From: JASHVB01 sp049522565
GTDB taxonomy: Bacteria > Pseudomonadota > Alphaproteobacteria > Acetobacterales > Acetobacteraceae
DNA length: 24,885 nucleotides
Assembly (NCBI GenBank): GCA_049522565.1
Contig: JBEKNT010000041.1
Span: forward strand, 1-24,885
Direction of reading: 5' to 3'
Shown here: one piece after another, positions 6,807 to 20,272 of the stretch
How positions within the stretch are numbered: the stretch's first letter is position 1
Layout of the letters: every line of letters starts with the position of its first letter
Made by a program: the position numbers and the translations under genes
Notes under the pieces: generated by a model
Database searches by the model: none
What the model was told of the DNA's origin: nothing
Seen by the model: only the letters and a program-made list of their open reading frames with translations

Positions 6807-7859
6807 ATGCGCGTCTTCGCGTTATTGCCGCAAAGCGATTGGCGACAGGCCGGCCCCGCCGCGCGTGCCGCCGAGGATGCCGGTTTCGATGGCGTGATGA
6901 CGGTGGAGTTGGGACACGATTGGTATGCCCCGCTCGCCTTCGCCGCAGTGACGACGCAACGCGTCGAGCTGACTCCATCGGTCGCCGTGGCGTTTCCGCG
7001 CAGTCCGACCGTGCTCGCGAGCCAGGCGTGGGACCTGCACGCGAATTCCGCTGGCCGCTGCGTGCTGGGACTGGGCAGCCAGGTGAAGGGCCACAACGAG
7101 CGCCGCTTCGGCATCGTGTGGACTCCGCCGGCGCCGCGCCTGCGCGACTATGTGCGCGCGTTGCGTGCCGTCTGGCGCTGCTGGGAAACCCGCGGGAAGC
7201 TGAACTTCGACAGCCCCAGCTACAAACTTTCGCTGATGACACCGGATTTTTCACCCGAACCCAGCGGCCTGCCGATGGTGCCTGTCACCATCGCCGCGGT
7301 GGGCGAGGCAATGCTGCGCGTCGCCGGTCAGGTGGCGGATGGCGTGCGGCTGCATCCATTGTGCTCGCGGCGCTATCTCGAAGAAGTGTGCCTGCCGAAC
7401 CTGCTGGTCGGCATGCGCCGCTCCGATCGCAGTCGCGCCCATTTCGACGTGCACGGCGGTGGCTTCGTCGTCACCGGCCCCGACGAAGCAACGGTGGCGG
7501 CGGGCATGCAGCGCGCGCGACGGCGCATCGGGTTCTACGGTTCGACGCGCACCTATATGCCGATCCTGGCGCTGCATGGGCTTCAGGACCTCGGCCTGAA
7601 GCTGCATCGCATGTCGGTGGAAGGTCGCTGGGACGCGATGGCCGCCGAAGTGCCCGACGACGTGGTGCGCATTTTCGCCGCCTGCGGAACGTTTGGTGAA
7701 ATCGCCGCCGCGATTACGGACCGCTTCGGCGGCGTCGCAGACTCCATCGACTTGCAATTTTCGCCCGGTACGCCGGCCGGGCTGCAACGCGAACTGCTGA
7801 CCGACATCCGCCGTATCCCACACAGCTTCGCGGGATTCGACACGAACTGGCAGGAGTAA
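6807..7859 (+). CDS. LLM-class oxidoreductase, TIGR03617-like
   Basis: 350-residue luciferase-like TIM-barrel oxidoreductase, distinct from the LimB-like one upstream. Visible blocks are AARAAEDAGFDGVMTVE, HDWYAPLAFAA, VAVAFPRSPTVLASQAWDL, GRCVLGLGSQVKGHNERRFG, and VAGQVADGVRLHPLCS. This pattern matches the family annotated in actinobacteria as probable F420-dependent; in a proteobacterium the cofactor could instead be FMN. The ATG at 6807 was chosen because it lies four bases after the previous stop and begins the conserved MRVFALLPQ. A longer in-frame extension would overlap the isomerase gene. The stop codon sits inside the RBS region of the next gene. The direction of the reaction and the substrate are unknown. 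Confidence 0.85.
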   Translation: MRVFALLPQSDWRQAGPAARAAEDAGFDGVMTVELGHDWYAPLAFAAVTTQRVELTPSVAVAFPRSPTVLASQAWDLHANSAGRCVLGLGSQVKGHNERRFGIVWTPPAPRLRDYVRALRAVWRCWETRGKLNFDSPSYKLSLMTPDFSPEPSGLPMVPVTIAAVGEAMLRVAGQVADGVRLHPLCSRRYLEEVCLPNLLVGMRRSDRSRAHFDVHGGGFVVTGPDEATVAAGMQRARRRIGFYGSTRTYMPILALHGLQDLGLKLHRMSVEGRWDAMAAEVPDDVVRIFAACGTFGEIAAAITDRFGGVADSIDLQFSPGTPAGLQRELLTDIRRIPHSFAGFDTNWQE

Positions 7860-7863
7860 TGCC

Positions 7864-9012
7864 ATGGCCGTCCCGACCTTCCGCTTCGATCCCGTCGAGC
7901 TGCCGCCAGAGGCGGTCGCGCTGCGCCACGAGGTACGCGCATTCATCAAGCAATACCAACACCTGATGGGTTTCACCCGCGGCGAGTTCAATCGCGACTT
8001 CAGTCGTGCAATGGGCAAGCGCGGCTGGATCGGCATGACCTGGCCAAAGCAATATGGCGGCCACGAACGCAGTTCGTTCGAACGCTACGTGGTGATCGAG
8101 GAAATGCTGGTCGCGGGCGCGCCGCTATCCGCGCACTACACCGGCGATCGGCAAAGCGGCCCAAACCTGCTGCGCTTCGGCACCGAGGAACAGAAGCAAT
8201 TCTTCCTGCCCAAGATTGCCGCCGGCGAGTTGACCTTCTGCATCGGCATGAGCGAGCCGAACTCCGGCTCCGACCTCGCCGGAACCCGCACCCGAGCCGT
8301 GAAGGTTGATGGCGGCTACAAGATCAACGGCAGCAAGCTATGGACCTCCAACGCGCATCGTGCCGACTATGCCATCCTGTTCTGCAAGATGGCACAGGAG
8401 GGTCAGCAGGAACTGGACCGGCACGCCGGCGCAACGCAATTTCTACTCCCCCTCAAATCGCCCGGCATAGACATCCGGCCGGTGCGTAATCTTTTGGGTG
8501 AACACCACTTCAACGAAATCTTTCTCACCGACGTCTTCGTGCCCGACTGGCTATTGCTTGGCAAGGAAGGCAATGGCTGGAACCAGGTCACCAGCGAGCT
8601 GTCGTTCGAACGCAGCGCGCCGGATCGCTTCCTGGTGTTCTTCCAGGTATTGCGTGAGATGCTGCGCATGGCGGGCCCACACCCGGATCGCGCCACGGCG
8701 GCCGCGCTCGGCAGGCTGGTGGCGCAGCTCGCCACGTTGCGTAGCATGTCGCTGTCGATTGCCGGGATGCTGCACGAAGGCCTGCAGCCGAACAGCGAGT
8801 CGGCGGTGGTGAAGGATCTCGGCACGCGGTACGAGCAGGATATTCCGGTGGTGGCGAGGCAGTTGTTTCCGACGGAGCCGGAACTGGAAGCGGTGGAAAC
8901 CTATGTGTCGATGATCGCCCGGGCGACGATGAACGCGCCGCGGCTGTCGATCCAGGGCGGCACACGCGAAATCCTGCGCGGGATCATCGCCCGCGGCCTC
9001 GGCCTGCGATGA
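7864..9012 (+). CDS. Acyl-CoA dehydrogenase, catalytic-type subunit
   Basis: 382-residue FAD acyl-CoA dehydrogenase of the FadE/CaiA type. The N-terminal helical domain is followed by FCIGMSEPNSGSDLAGTRTRA and YKINGSKLWTSNAH, the standard substrate- and flavin-loop motifs. The C-terminus ends SIQGGTREILRGIIARGLGL. Gly replaces the MCAD-type catalytic Glu in that segment, but Glu249 in LSFERSA lies where isovaleryl-CoA dehydrogenase and steroid-type enzymes carry their base. The usual RxxFGxPIxxFQ flavin motif of the C-terminal domain is not visible. The RBS AGGAG overlaps the previous gene's stop. It pairs with the next gene, 13 bases downstream. It likely introduces an alpha,beta double bond into a CoA thioester, passing electrons to ETF. 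Confidence 0.9.
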   Translation: MAVPTFRFDPVELPPEAVALRHEVRAFIKQYQHLMGFTRGEFNRDFSRAMGKRGWIGMTWPKQYGGHERSSFERYVVIEEMLVAGAPLSAHYTGDRQSGPNLLRFGTEEQKQFFLPKIAAGELTFCIGMSEPNSGSDLAGTRTRAVKVDGGYKINGSKLWTSNAHRADYAILFCKMAQEGQQELDRHAGATQFLLPLKSPGIDIRPVRNLLGEHHFNEIFLTDVFVPDWLLLGKEGNGWNQVTSELSFERSAPDRFLVFFQVLREMLRMAGPHPDRATAAALGRLVAQLATLRSMSLSIAGMLHEGLQPNSESAVVKDLGTRYEQDIPVVARQLFPTEPELEAVETYVSMIARATMNAPRLSIQGGTREILRGIIARGLGLR

Positions 9013-9025
9013 GGAGTTCATAGCC

Positions 9026-10108
9026 ATGGCGATGCGCGACGAGACCCGCATGCTGCTGGAAAGCATGGGGCGGCTGTTCGAGGACAAGTGCACCAAACAG
9101 GTGGTGGACCTCGCCGAGCAAGGCCGCTTCCCGGACGATCTCTGGCGCGCGGTCAGCGAAACCGGCGTACCGCTGGCAGCGCTGCCGGAATCCGCCGGCG
9201 GCGCCGACGCCGAATGGTCCGATCTCTACGCGGTGCTGCGCGTCGCCGGCCGCTATGCGGCGCCGATCCCATTGGCGGAGACGATGCTGGCCGGCTGGAT
9301 CGCCGCCGCGGCGGGGCTGGAACTGACCGATCAGCCGATGGCGGTCGGCCCGGTGCGCGCCGGCGACAGGTTGACATTGGAACGCGACGGCAATGGGTGG
9401 CGGCTGTCGGGCCGCGCCAGCCGGCTGCCCTACGCGCGCGCGGCCCGGCGTATTGTTCTGATTGCAGACGGTCCGGATGGCGAGATGGCGGTGGCGCTGG
9501 ACGGCACCGAGGGTGCCGAGACAACCGACGGCCGCAACATGGCCGGAGAACCGAGGGATACCCTGAACTTTTCTGGCGTGCGGCTTGCGGCGGATGCCGC
9601 CGCGCCGGTGCGTGGCGGCACGACGCGCGCGGCATTGTATCGCCGCGGTGCGCTGGCGCGCGCGACGATGATGTCGGGCGCCCTGGAGCGTGCCATGGAC
9701 CTGGCGGTGACCTATGCGCAGGAACGCCAGCAGTTCGGCCGGCCGATAGCGAAATTCCAGGCGGTGCAGCAGAACCTCGCGGTGCTCGCCGGCCAGACGG
9801 CCGCGGCGGTGGCGGCGGCGAATCTCGGCATCGAGTCGTTGTCGCGCAACGACCCCGAAGTCGAGGAATTCCGCGTGGCGATTGCCAAGACACGGGTTGG
9901 CGATGCCGCGACCCTGGCCTGTGAAATCGCCCACCAGGTGCACGGCGCGATCGGTTTCACCCAGGAATATGCGCTGCAGCTTGCCACCCGCCGTCTGTGG
10001 TCATGGCGCGAGGAGTTCGGCGCGGATGTGGAATGGGCAGCCCGGCTCGGCGGGTTTGTCTGCGCGCGTGGGGCGGACGAACTCTGGCCGACACTCACGG
10101 CCCAATAG
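9026..10108 (+). CDS. Acyl-CoA dehydrogenase, partner subunit lacking an evident catalytic Glu
   Basis: 360-residue acyl-CoA dehydrogenase-fold protein. It keeps the C-terminal flavin-contact motif QERQQFGRPIAKFQAVQQ (Arg234, Phe237, Gly238) and the late QVHGAIGFTQEYALQLATRR. The middle SEPNSGSD-type loop is not seen, and where the neighbour has LSFER this protein reads GALARAT, with no acid. The C-terminal GGTxEI segment is also absent. Such a pair, one subunit with the base and one with the remaining flavin motif, is the arrangement of heteromeric alpha2beta2 dehydrogenases known from actinobacterial steroid side-chain degradation (ChsE1-ChsE2 type). RBS AGGAG precedes the ATG. It is the last gene of the operon. 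A small inverted repeat follows the stop. The heteromer is inference; family membership is secure. Confidence 0.87.
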   Translation: MAMRDETRMLLESMGRLFEDKCTKQVVDLAEQGRFPDDLWRAVSETGVPLAALPESAGGADAEWSDLYAVLRVAGRYAAPIPLAETMLAGWIAAAAGLELTDQPMAVGPVRAGDRLTLERDGNGWRLSGRASRLPYARAARRIVLIADGPDGEMAVALDGTEGAETTDGRNMAGEPRDTLNFSGVRLAADAAAPVRGGTTRAALYRRGALARATMMSGALERAMDLAVTYAQERQQFGRPIAKFQAVQQNLAVLAGQTAAAVAAANLGIESLSRNDPEVEEFRVAIAKTRVGDAATLACEIAHQVHGAIGFTQEYALQLATRRLWSWREEFGADVEWAARLGGFVCARGADELWPTLTAQ

Positions 10109-10126
10109 CGATCGACTGCTCGATCG
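10109..10126 (+). terminator. Short hairpin just after the acyl-CoA dehydrogenase operon
   Basis: CGATCGA-CTGC-TCGATCG forms a perfect 7-bp stem with a 4-base loop immediately after the stop codon. There is no run of T after it, so it is at best a weak or Rho-assisted terminator. Confidence 0.35.
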
Positions 10127-10151
10127 GCATGCAACCCTGTATCGGCTACGA

Positions 10152-10163
10152 AATCAATTGATT
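10152..10163. promoter_or_regulatory. Perfect 12-bp palindrome AATCAATTGATT
   Basis: A fully self-complementary AT-rich 12-mer in a GC-rich genome, about 300 bases upstream of the HAMP kinase start and 44 bases after the preceding operon. Its symmetry fits a dimeric regulator site. No regulator gene is adjacent, so function is inference. Confidence 0.35.
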
Positions 10164-10306
10164 GTGAGTGAATTCGGCTGCGTTCAGTAACAACGTTGTG
10201 ACTTCGCGCCATGCATCGAATGGTGCGTCACCGGTGCGCCGGTCGTTGGCTGGTTTTCACAGGTTTCCGCGCCGCGCACCGGGCAGGTGCGGAAAAGCCG
10301 CGGCTG

Positions 10307-10324
10307 ACTCACGCATTCGTGAGT
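10307..10324. promoter_or_regulatory. Inverted repeat ACTCACG-CATT-CGTGAGT
   Basis: A perfect 7-bp inverted repeat with a 4-base centre, about 140 bases upstream of the kinase start. It could be an operator or a small RNA hairpin in the leader. There is no further support. Confidence 0.35.
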
Positions 10325-10450
10325 TCCGGACGGCAACATAACGAACCGAGAGTACACTGGAATTCGATAATGGTTCCGGGTATTTGGGCGATGCTGCCGA
10401 GGTTGGACCTTGCTTCGGCCGCAGGGAGCCGTCTTACGAACCCTCACTCA

Positions 10451-10454
10451 GGAG
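10451..10454 (+). promoter_or_regulatory. RBS deciding the start of the HAMP kinase
   Basis: GGAG seven bases before the ATG at 10462. An in-frame TTG further upstream at 10384 has no such site and would add residues without any domain resemblance, so the ATG is preferred. Confidence 0.75.
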
Positions 10455-10461
10455 CAAGACG

Positions 10462-16825
<6,364 letters not shown>

Positions 16826-16827
<2 letters not shown>

Positions 16828-16834
16828 GGAAGGA
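16826..16834 (+). promoter_or_regulatory. RBS deciding a GTG start for the second kinase
   Basis: GAGGAAGGA overlaps the stop codon of the first kinase and ends seven bases before GTG at 16842. An in-frame ATG at 16812 lies inside the upstream gene with no RBS, so GTG is preferred. Confidence 0.65.
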
Positions 16835-16841
16835 CTCCGCC

Positions 16842-18545
16842 GTGAACGCGATCGGGCCAAATCCGGCAGAGAAGGTGAATATCCTTCTCGTCGACGACCA
16901 GCCGGCAAAGCTGCTGAGCTATGAGGTGATCCTCGCCGAACTGGGTGAAACGCTGCTAAAGGCGAACTCGGCGAACGAAGCGCTGCAGCACCTGCTGAAG
17001 AACGAGATCGCCGTCGTGCTGATCGATGTCTGCATGCCGGATCTCGACGGGTTCGAACTGGCCGGAATGATTCGCGAGCATCCGCGGTTCCAGCGCACCG
17101 CGATCATCTTTGTCTCCGCCGTTATGATGTCCGATCTTGACCGACTGCGCGGTTATGAACTCGGCGCGGTGGACTACGTTCCGGTACCGTTTGCACCGGA
17201 ACTGCTGCGCGCCAAGGTACGCGTGTTCGCCGACCTGTTTCGCAAGACGCGCCAGTTGGAGCTGCTGAACAGCGAGTTGGAACGCCGCGTCGAGGAGCGT
17301 ACGGCAGAACTGGCGCGGGCGAATACCGAGCTGGAGCAACGCGTCGAGGAGCGCACGCGCGAACGAGAGGAGGCGCTGGCACAAGTCCACGAGATGCAGA
17401 AGATGGAGAGTCTGGGTCAGCTCACCGGCGGCGTGGCGCACGACTTCAACAATCTGCTGATGGTCATCCTGGGAAACCTTCAGCTTCTGCGCAAGCGCGT
17501 GCCGGACGAGGTGCGCTTCGCCCGGCTGATCGACGGCGCGATCAAAGGTGCCGAACGCGGCGCGACCCTGACCAAACGCATGTTGGCCTTTGCGCGCCGA
17601 CAGGAGTTGAAGCCGGAGACCGTAGAAGTGATGCGTCTCATCGGCGGTATGGAAGAAATGCTGCGCCGCACGCTGGGTACCACGATCCAGATCAATATCG
17701 AGCTGCAAAGCGACCTGCCGGCGATACGGGTCGATCCCAACCAGCTCGAACTTGCCCTGTTGAATCTGACACTGAATGCGCGTGATGCGATGCCGCTGGG
17801 CGGGCGACTTGAAATTGCCGCGCGCCGCATGTCGGCCAACCATGGCCCGCAGGGTCTCGTGCCGGGCGATTACGTGTGCCTGGCGGTGGCGGACTCCGGC
17901 ACCGGCATGGACGAGGCGACGGTGAAGCGCGCGACGGAGCCGTTCTTCACCACCAAGGGCGCCGGCAAGGGTACTGGGCTCGGCCTGTCGATGGTACACG
18001 GACTGGCCGCACAATCGGGCGGCGCCATGCGTATTTTCAGCCACGTTGGCGCCGGCACCTCGGTGGAACTGTGGCTGCCGACGGCGGAACGTGTTGCGAT
18101 CGAACCGGTCGGCCCATTGGCGCTCCGTAGCGGTGCAGGACGTTGCTATCGCATCCTGGTTGTGGATGACGATCCGCTGATCGGCTCGGCGACAGTGGCG
18201 ATGCTTGAGGATCTCGGACACGTGGTGATCGAAACGACATCAGGCACGCGTGCGCTGGAGATATTGCGGAGCGGGCCGATGGTCGATCTGCTGATCACCG
18301 ACCAGGCCATGCCGGGCATGACGGGTACCCAGCTGTCCCGCCTGATCCGGCGGGAGTGGCCCGACCTGCCGATCATTCTGGCGACTGGCTACGCGGATCT
18401 GCCAAACGGCGAGGACCCCGGATTGCCACGATTGTCCAAGCCCTATCAGCAAGAAGAGCTGGCGGGGATGATTGCCCAGGTGCTGGGCCCGTTTGGCGCC
18501 ACGGCCGACAACGTGATCTCGATCGAGGCGGCGCGCCGCGCCTAG
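16842..18545 (+). CDS. Hybrid histidine kinase, REC-coiled coil-HisKA-HATPase-REC
   Basis: Soluble hybrid kinase of about 567 residues from the GTG. Residues 7-130 are a receiver with LLVDDQ and VLIDVCMPDLDG (Asp62); its usual Lys is replaced in DYVPVPFAPE (Val115). A coiled coil with two copies of ERRVEERT/EQRVEERT follows (about 145-185). HisKA has GQLTGGVAHDFNNLL with phospho-acceptor His200. HATPase has LLNLTLNARDAM, DSGTGM, EPFFTTK and GTGLGLSMVHG. The C-terminal receiver (about 440-555) has VVDDDP, LLITDQAMPG (Asp487) and SKPY. No transmembrane segment or DNA-binding domain is present. The N-terminal receiver could take phosphate from the HAMP kinase encoded immediately upstream, making this a relay partner; that link is inferred from operon position. 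Its stop overlaps that of the convergent ureG. Confidence 0.9.
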   Translation: MNAIGPNPAEKVNILLVDDQPAKLLSYEVILAELGETLLKANSANEALQHLLKNEIAVVLIDVCMPDLDGFELAGMIREHPRFQRTAIIFVSAVMMSDLDRLRGYELGAVDYVPVPFAPELLRAKVRVFADLFRKTRQLELLNSELERRVEERTAELARANTELEQRVEERTREREEALAQVHEMQKMESLGQLTGGVAHDFNNLLMVILGNLQLLRKRVPDEVRFARLIDGAIKGAERGATLTKRMLAFARRQELKPETVEVMRLIGGMEEMLRRTLGTTIQINIELQSDLPAIRVDPNQLELALLNLTLNARDAMPLGGRLEIAARRMSANHGPQGLVPGDYVCLAVADSGTGMDEATVKRATEPFFTTKGAGKGTGLGLSMVHGLAAQSGGAMRIFSHVGAGTSVELWLPTAERVAIEPVGPLALRSGAGRCYRILVVDDDPLIGSATVAMLEDLGHVVIETTSGTRALEILRSGPMVDLLITDQAMPGMTGTQLSRLIRREWPDLPIILATGYADLPNGEDPGLPRLSKPYQQEELAGMIAQVLGPFGATADNVISIEAARRA

Positions 18546-19165
18546 GCGGCGCACAGCCCGCCCTGCTGTTCGACGAAGGCGGCGATTTCCGCCACGCCCT
18601 GTCCCGCGCGGATGTTTGCGAATACGAACGGCCGGACGCCGCGCATGCGTTTGGCGTCGCGGTCCATGACGTCGAGATTGGCGCCGACGAATGGTGCCAG
18701 GTCGATCTTGTTGATCACCAGCAGGTCGCTGCGCGTGATCCCCGGGCCGCCTTTGCGCGGTATCTTGTCGCCGGCGGATACGTCGATCACATAGATCGTC
18801 AGATCCGCGAGTTCCGGACTAAACGTCGCCGCCAGGTTGTCACCGCCGCTTTCGATCAGGATCAGGTCGAGCGTGGGAAAACGCCGCTGCAAATCGGCGA
18901 CGCCGGCCAGGTTGATCGATGCGTCCTCGCGGATCGCGGTGTGCGGACAGCCGCCGGTTTCGATGCCCAGGATGCGCTCGGGCGGCAACGAGCCGGCACG
19001 CGTGAGGAATTCGGCGTCTTCCTTGGTATAGATGTCGTTGGTGATCGCCGCGATATCATATCTGTCGCGCAAGCGTTTGCATAGCGCATCCATCAGTGCG
19101 GTCTTGCCGGTGCCAACCGGGCCGCCGACACCAACCCGCAAAGGGCCGTTAGGGGAGATCGTCAT
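18542..19165 (-). CDS. ureG: Urease accessory GTPase UreG
   Basis: 207-residue SIMIBI-class GTPase that drives nickel delivery into apo-urease with UreE, UreF and UreD. Visible: P-loop GGPVGTGKT near residue 13; TNDIYTKEDAEFL; the metal-binding Cys-Pro-His in ETGGCPHTAIREDAS; LILIESGGDNLAATFSPEL; VIDVSAGDKIPRKGGPG; and the guanine-specificity NKID. Length matches the family. The ATG overlaps the ureF stop by four bases (ATGA). It is the last gene of the urease operon in this window. Its stop overlaps the stop of the convergent kinase gene within CCTAG. Confidence 0.97.
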   Translation of the reverse strand: MTISPNGPLRVGVGGPVGTGKTALMDALCKRLRDRYDIAAITNDIYTKEDAEFLTRAGSLPPERILGIETGGCPHTAIREDASINLAGVADLQRRFPTLDLILIESGGDNLAATFSPELADLTIYVIDVSAGDKIPRKGGPGITRSDLLVINKIDLAPFVGANLDVMDRDAKRMRGVRPFVFANIRAGQGVAEIAAFVEQQGGLCAA

Positions 19166-19824
19166 GAGCGGAACAGCCTCGTGTATTGCGTTTCGTGCCG
19201 CATCGCGGCGAGGTCGGCGCGGCAGGTGCAGCCGCCGATATCATCCAACGTTGCGGTGCCGGTGTCGCCGGCGACCTGCCGGATGATCGGTTCGAGCGCG
19301 GCAAGCGCCTGCAAGCCGGTGGTCTGGCCGAGCGGCACCAGGCGTATCGCGGCGGAGATCAGGTTGGTCGCGAAGGCCTGCAAATACGCCGCGGCGGTGA
19401 GGCCTTCGTCGATGCCATGCCAGCCGGCGAGTGCACCGACCGCGACGGGATAAGCCACGGCCTGCGGCAGGGTTGGGCAGTCCCAGGCCCGGGCGGCGCG
19501 CAAAAACGCCGTGCCCTGGTCGATCGTTTCGGCATGGCGCTCGCGACTGGGGACGGCGGCGGCGGCCAGTTCGGCGAGTTCCGCGAGCGCCGCCGGATCG
19601 CGCGCGGCGCGATGCGCGTGGCGCAGCAGGATGGCGTCGTTGCGGCCGGAGCCATATGCGCACACATCCGCCAACCAGGCGCGCAAGGTCTCACCGTCAT
19701 GGATGTCGCCAGCTTCCACCGCCCATTCCAGGCCGTGCGAGTAGGCGTACGCGCCGGTTGGGAAGCCCGGCGACAGCCATGCGAGCAATCGAAGCAGTGC
19801 GAGCGAGGCGTCAGTCATCGTCAT
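19162..19824 (-). CDS. ureF: Urease accessory protein UreF
   Basis: All-helical accessory protein of about 220 residues, the GTPase-regulating member of the UreDFG activation complex. LLRLLAWLSPGFPTGAYAYS followed by HGLEWAVEAG is the family N-terminal signature. Then come GSGRNDAILLRHAHRAA, ETIDQGTAFLRAAR and LISAAIRLVPLGQTTGLQAL. The C-terminus GCTCRADLAAMRHETQYTRL FRS is also typical. Two nearby ATGs are possible (19824 and 19818), both overlapping the 3' end of ureE. The longer was taken, without strong RBS support for either. Confidence 0.95.
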   Translation of the reverse strand: MTMTDASLALLRLLAWLSPGFPTGAYAYSHGLEWAVEAGDIHDGETLRAWLADVCAYGSGRNDAILLRHAHRAARDPAALAELAELAAAAVPSRERHAETIDQGTAFLRAARAWDCPTLPQAVAYPVAVGALAGWHGIDEGLTAAAYLQAFATNLISAAIRLVPLGQTTGLQALAALEPIIRQVAGDTGTATLDDIGGCTCRADLAAMRHETQYTRLFRS

Positions 19825-20272
19825 GGCGATGGTGGTCGTGGCCGCCGGCATAGGCGCCGGCCTCTGGATCGAACGGTGCGTCGACTGCTTCCACGTGTCC
19901 GCCGAGATGCTCCACCATTTCCTGAATCACGTGATCTGCTCTTATACGAATTCGGTCATCCAGCAATTGCACCGGCAGATGGCGATTGCCGAGATGCCAG
20001 GCGATGCGCACCAGTCCGCCCGCCTCATGCGCGTGGATCTCCAGCAGCCGTTCCGGCCGGGCGCAGACCTGCACAACGCCACCGCCCTCCAGCGCCAGCC
20101 CGTCGCCGTGGCGCAACCGAGCCGCTTGCGCCAGATCGAGTAATAATTCCGCACCCGCTTCGGTATGCAGCAGGATGCGCCGGCGGTGGCGGTCGTCGTA
20201 GTCGATCAGCACGCGATCGATGGCGCTCGACAAGTCCCAGGTGCCGGCCGGCAGGACGCTGTGGCAGCGCAT
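19811..20272 (-). CDS. ureE: Urease nickel metallochaperone UreE
   Basis: 153-residue nickel chaperone. The N-terminal peptide-binding domain (DYDDRHRRRILL, LDLAQAARLRHGDGLALEGG) is followed by the metal-binding domain (WHLGNRHLPVQL, then IQEMVEHLGGHVEAVDAPFD). The tail GGHDHHRHDDD is His-rich, as in UreE proteins that hold extra nickel. Its ATG shares one base with the ureC stop (TGATG), and its 3' end overlaps the start of ureF, so translation is coupled. Confidence 0.96.
   Translation of the reverse strand: MRCHSVLPAGTWDLSSAIDRVLIDYDDRHRRRILLHTEAGAELLLDLAQAARLRHGDGLALEGGGVVQVCARPERLLEIHAHEAGGLVRIAWHLGNRHLPVQLLDDRIRIRADHVIQEMVEHLGGHVEAVDAPFDPEAGAYAGGHDHHRHDDD

Larger units (their letters stand above)
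10109..10461 (+). other. 353-bp leader between the dehydrogenase operon and the HAMP kinase
   Basis: No convincing gene is present; short frames here have no RBS and no recognisable motif. Local base composition is more AT-rich than its surroundings, notably at 10150-10200 and 10330-10375, as expected for a promoter region. Besides the hairpin after 10108, it contains a 12-bp perfect palindrome (10152-10163) and a 7-bp inverted repeat (10307-10324). A GATAAT at 10366-10371 resembles a -10 element, but no good -35 sits at the right distance, so the promoter is not assigned. Confidence 0.5.

Noticed and set aside
10366..10371. GATAAT as a -10 promoter element of the HAMP kinase
   Set aside because: No matching -35 hexamer at 16-18 bp; too weak to annotate as a promoter.
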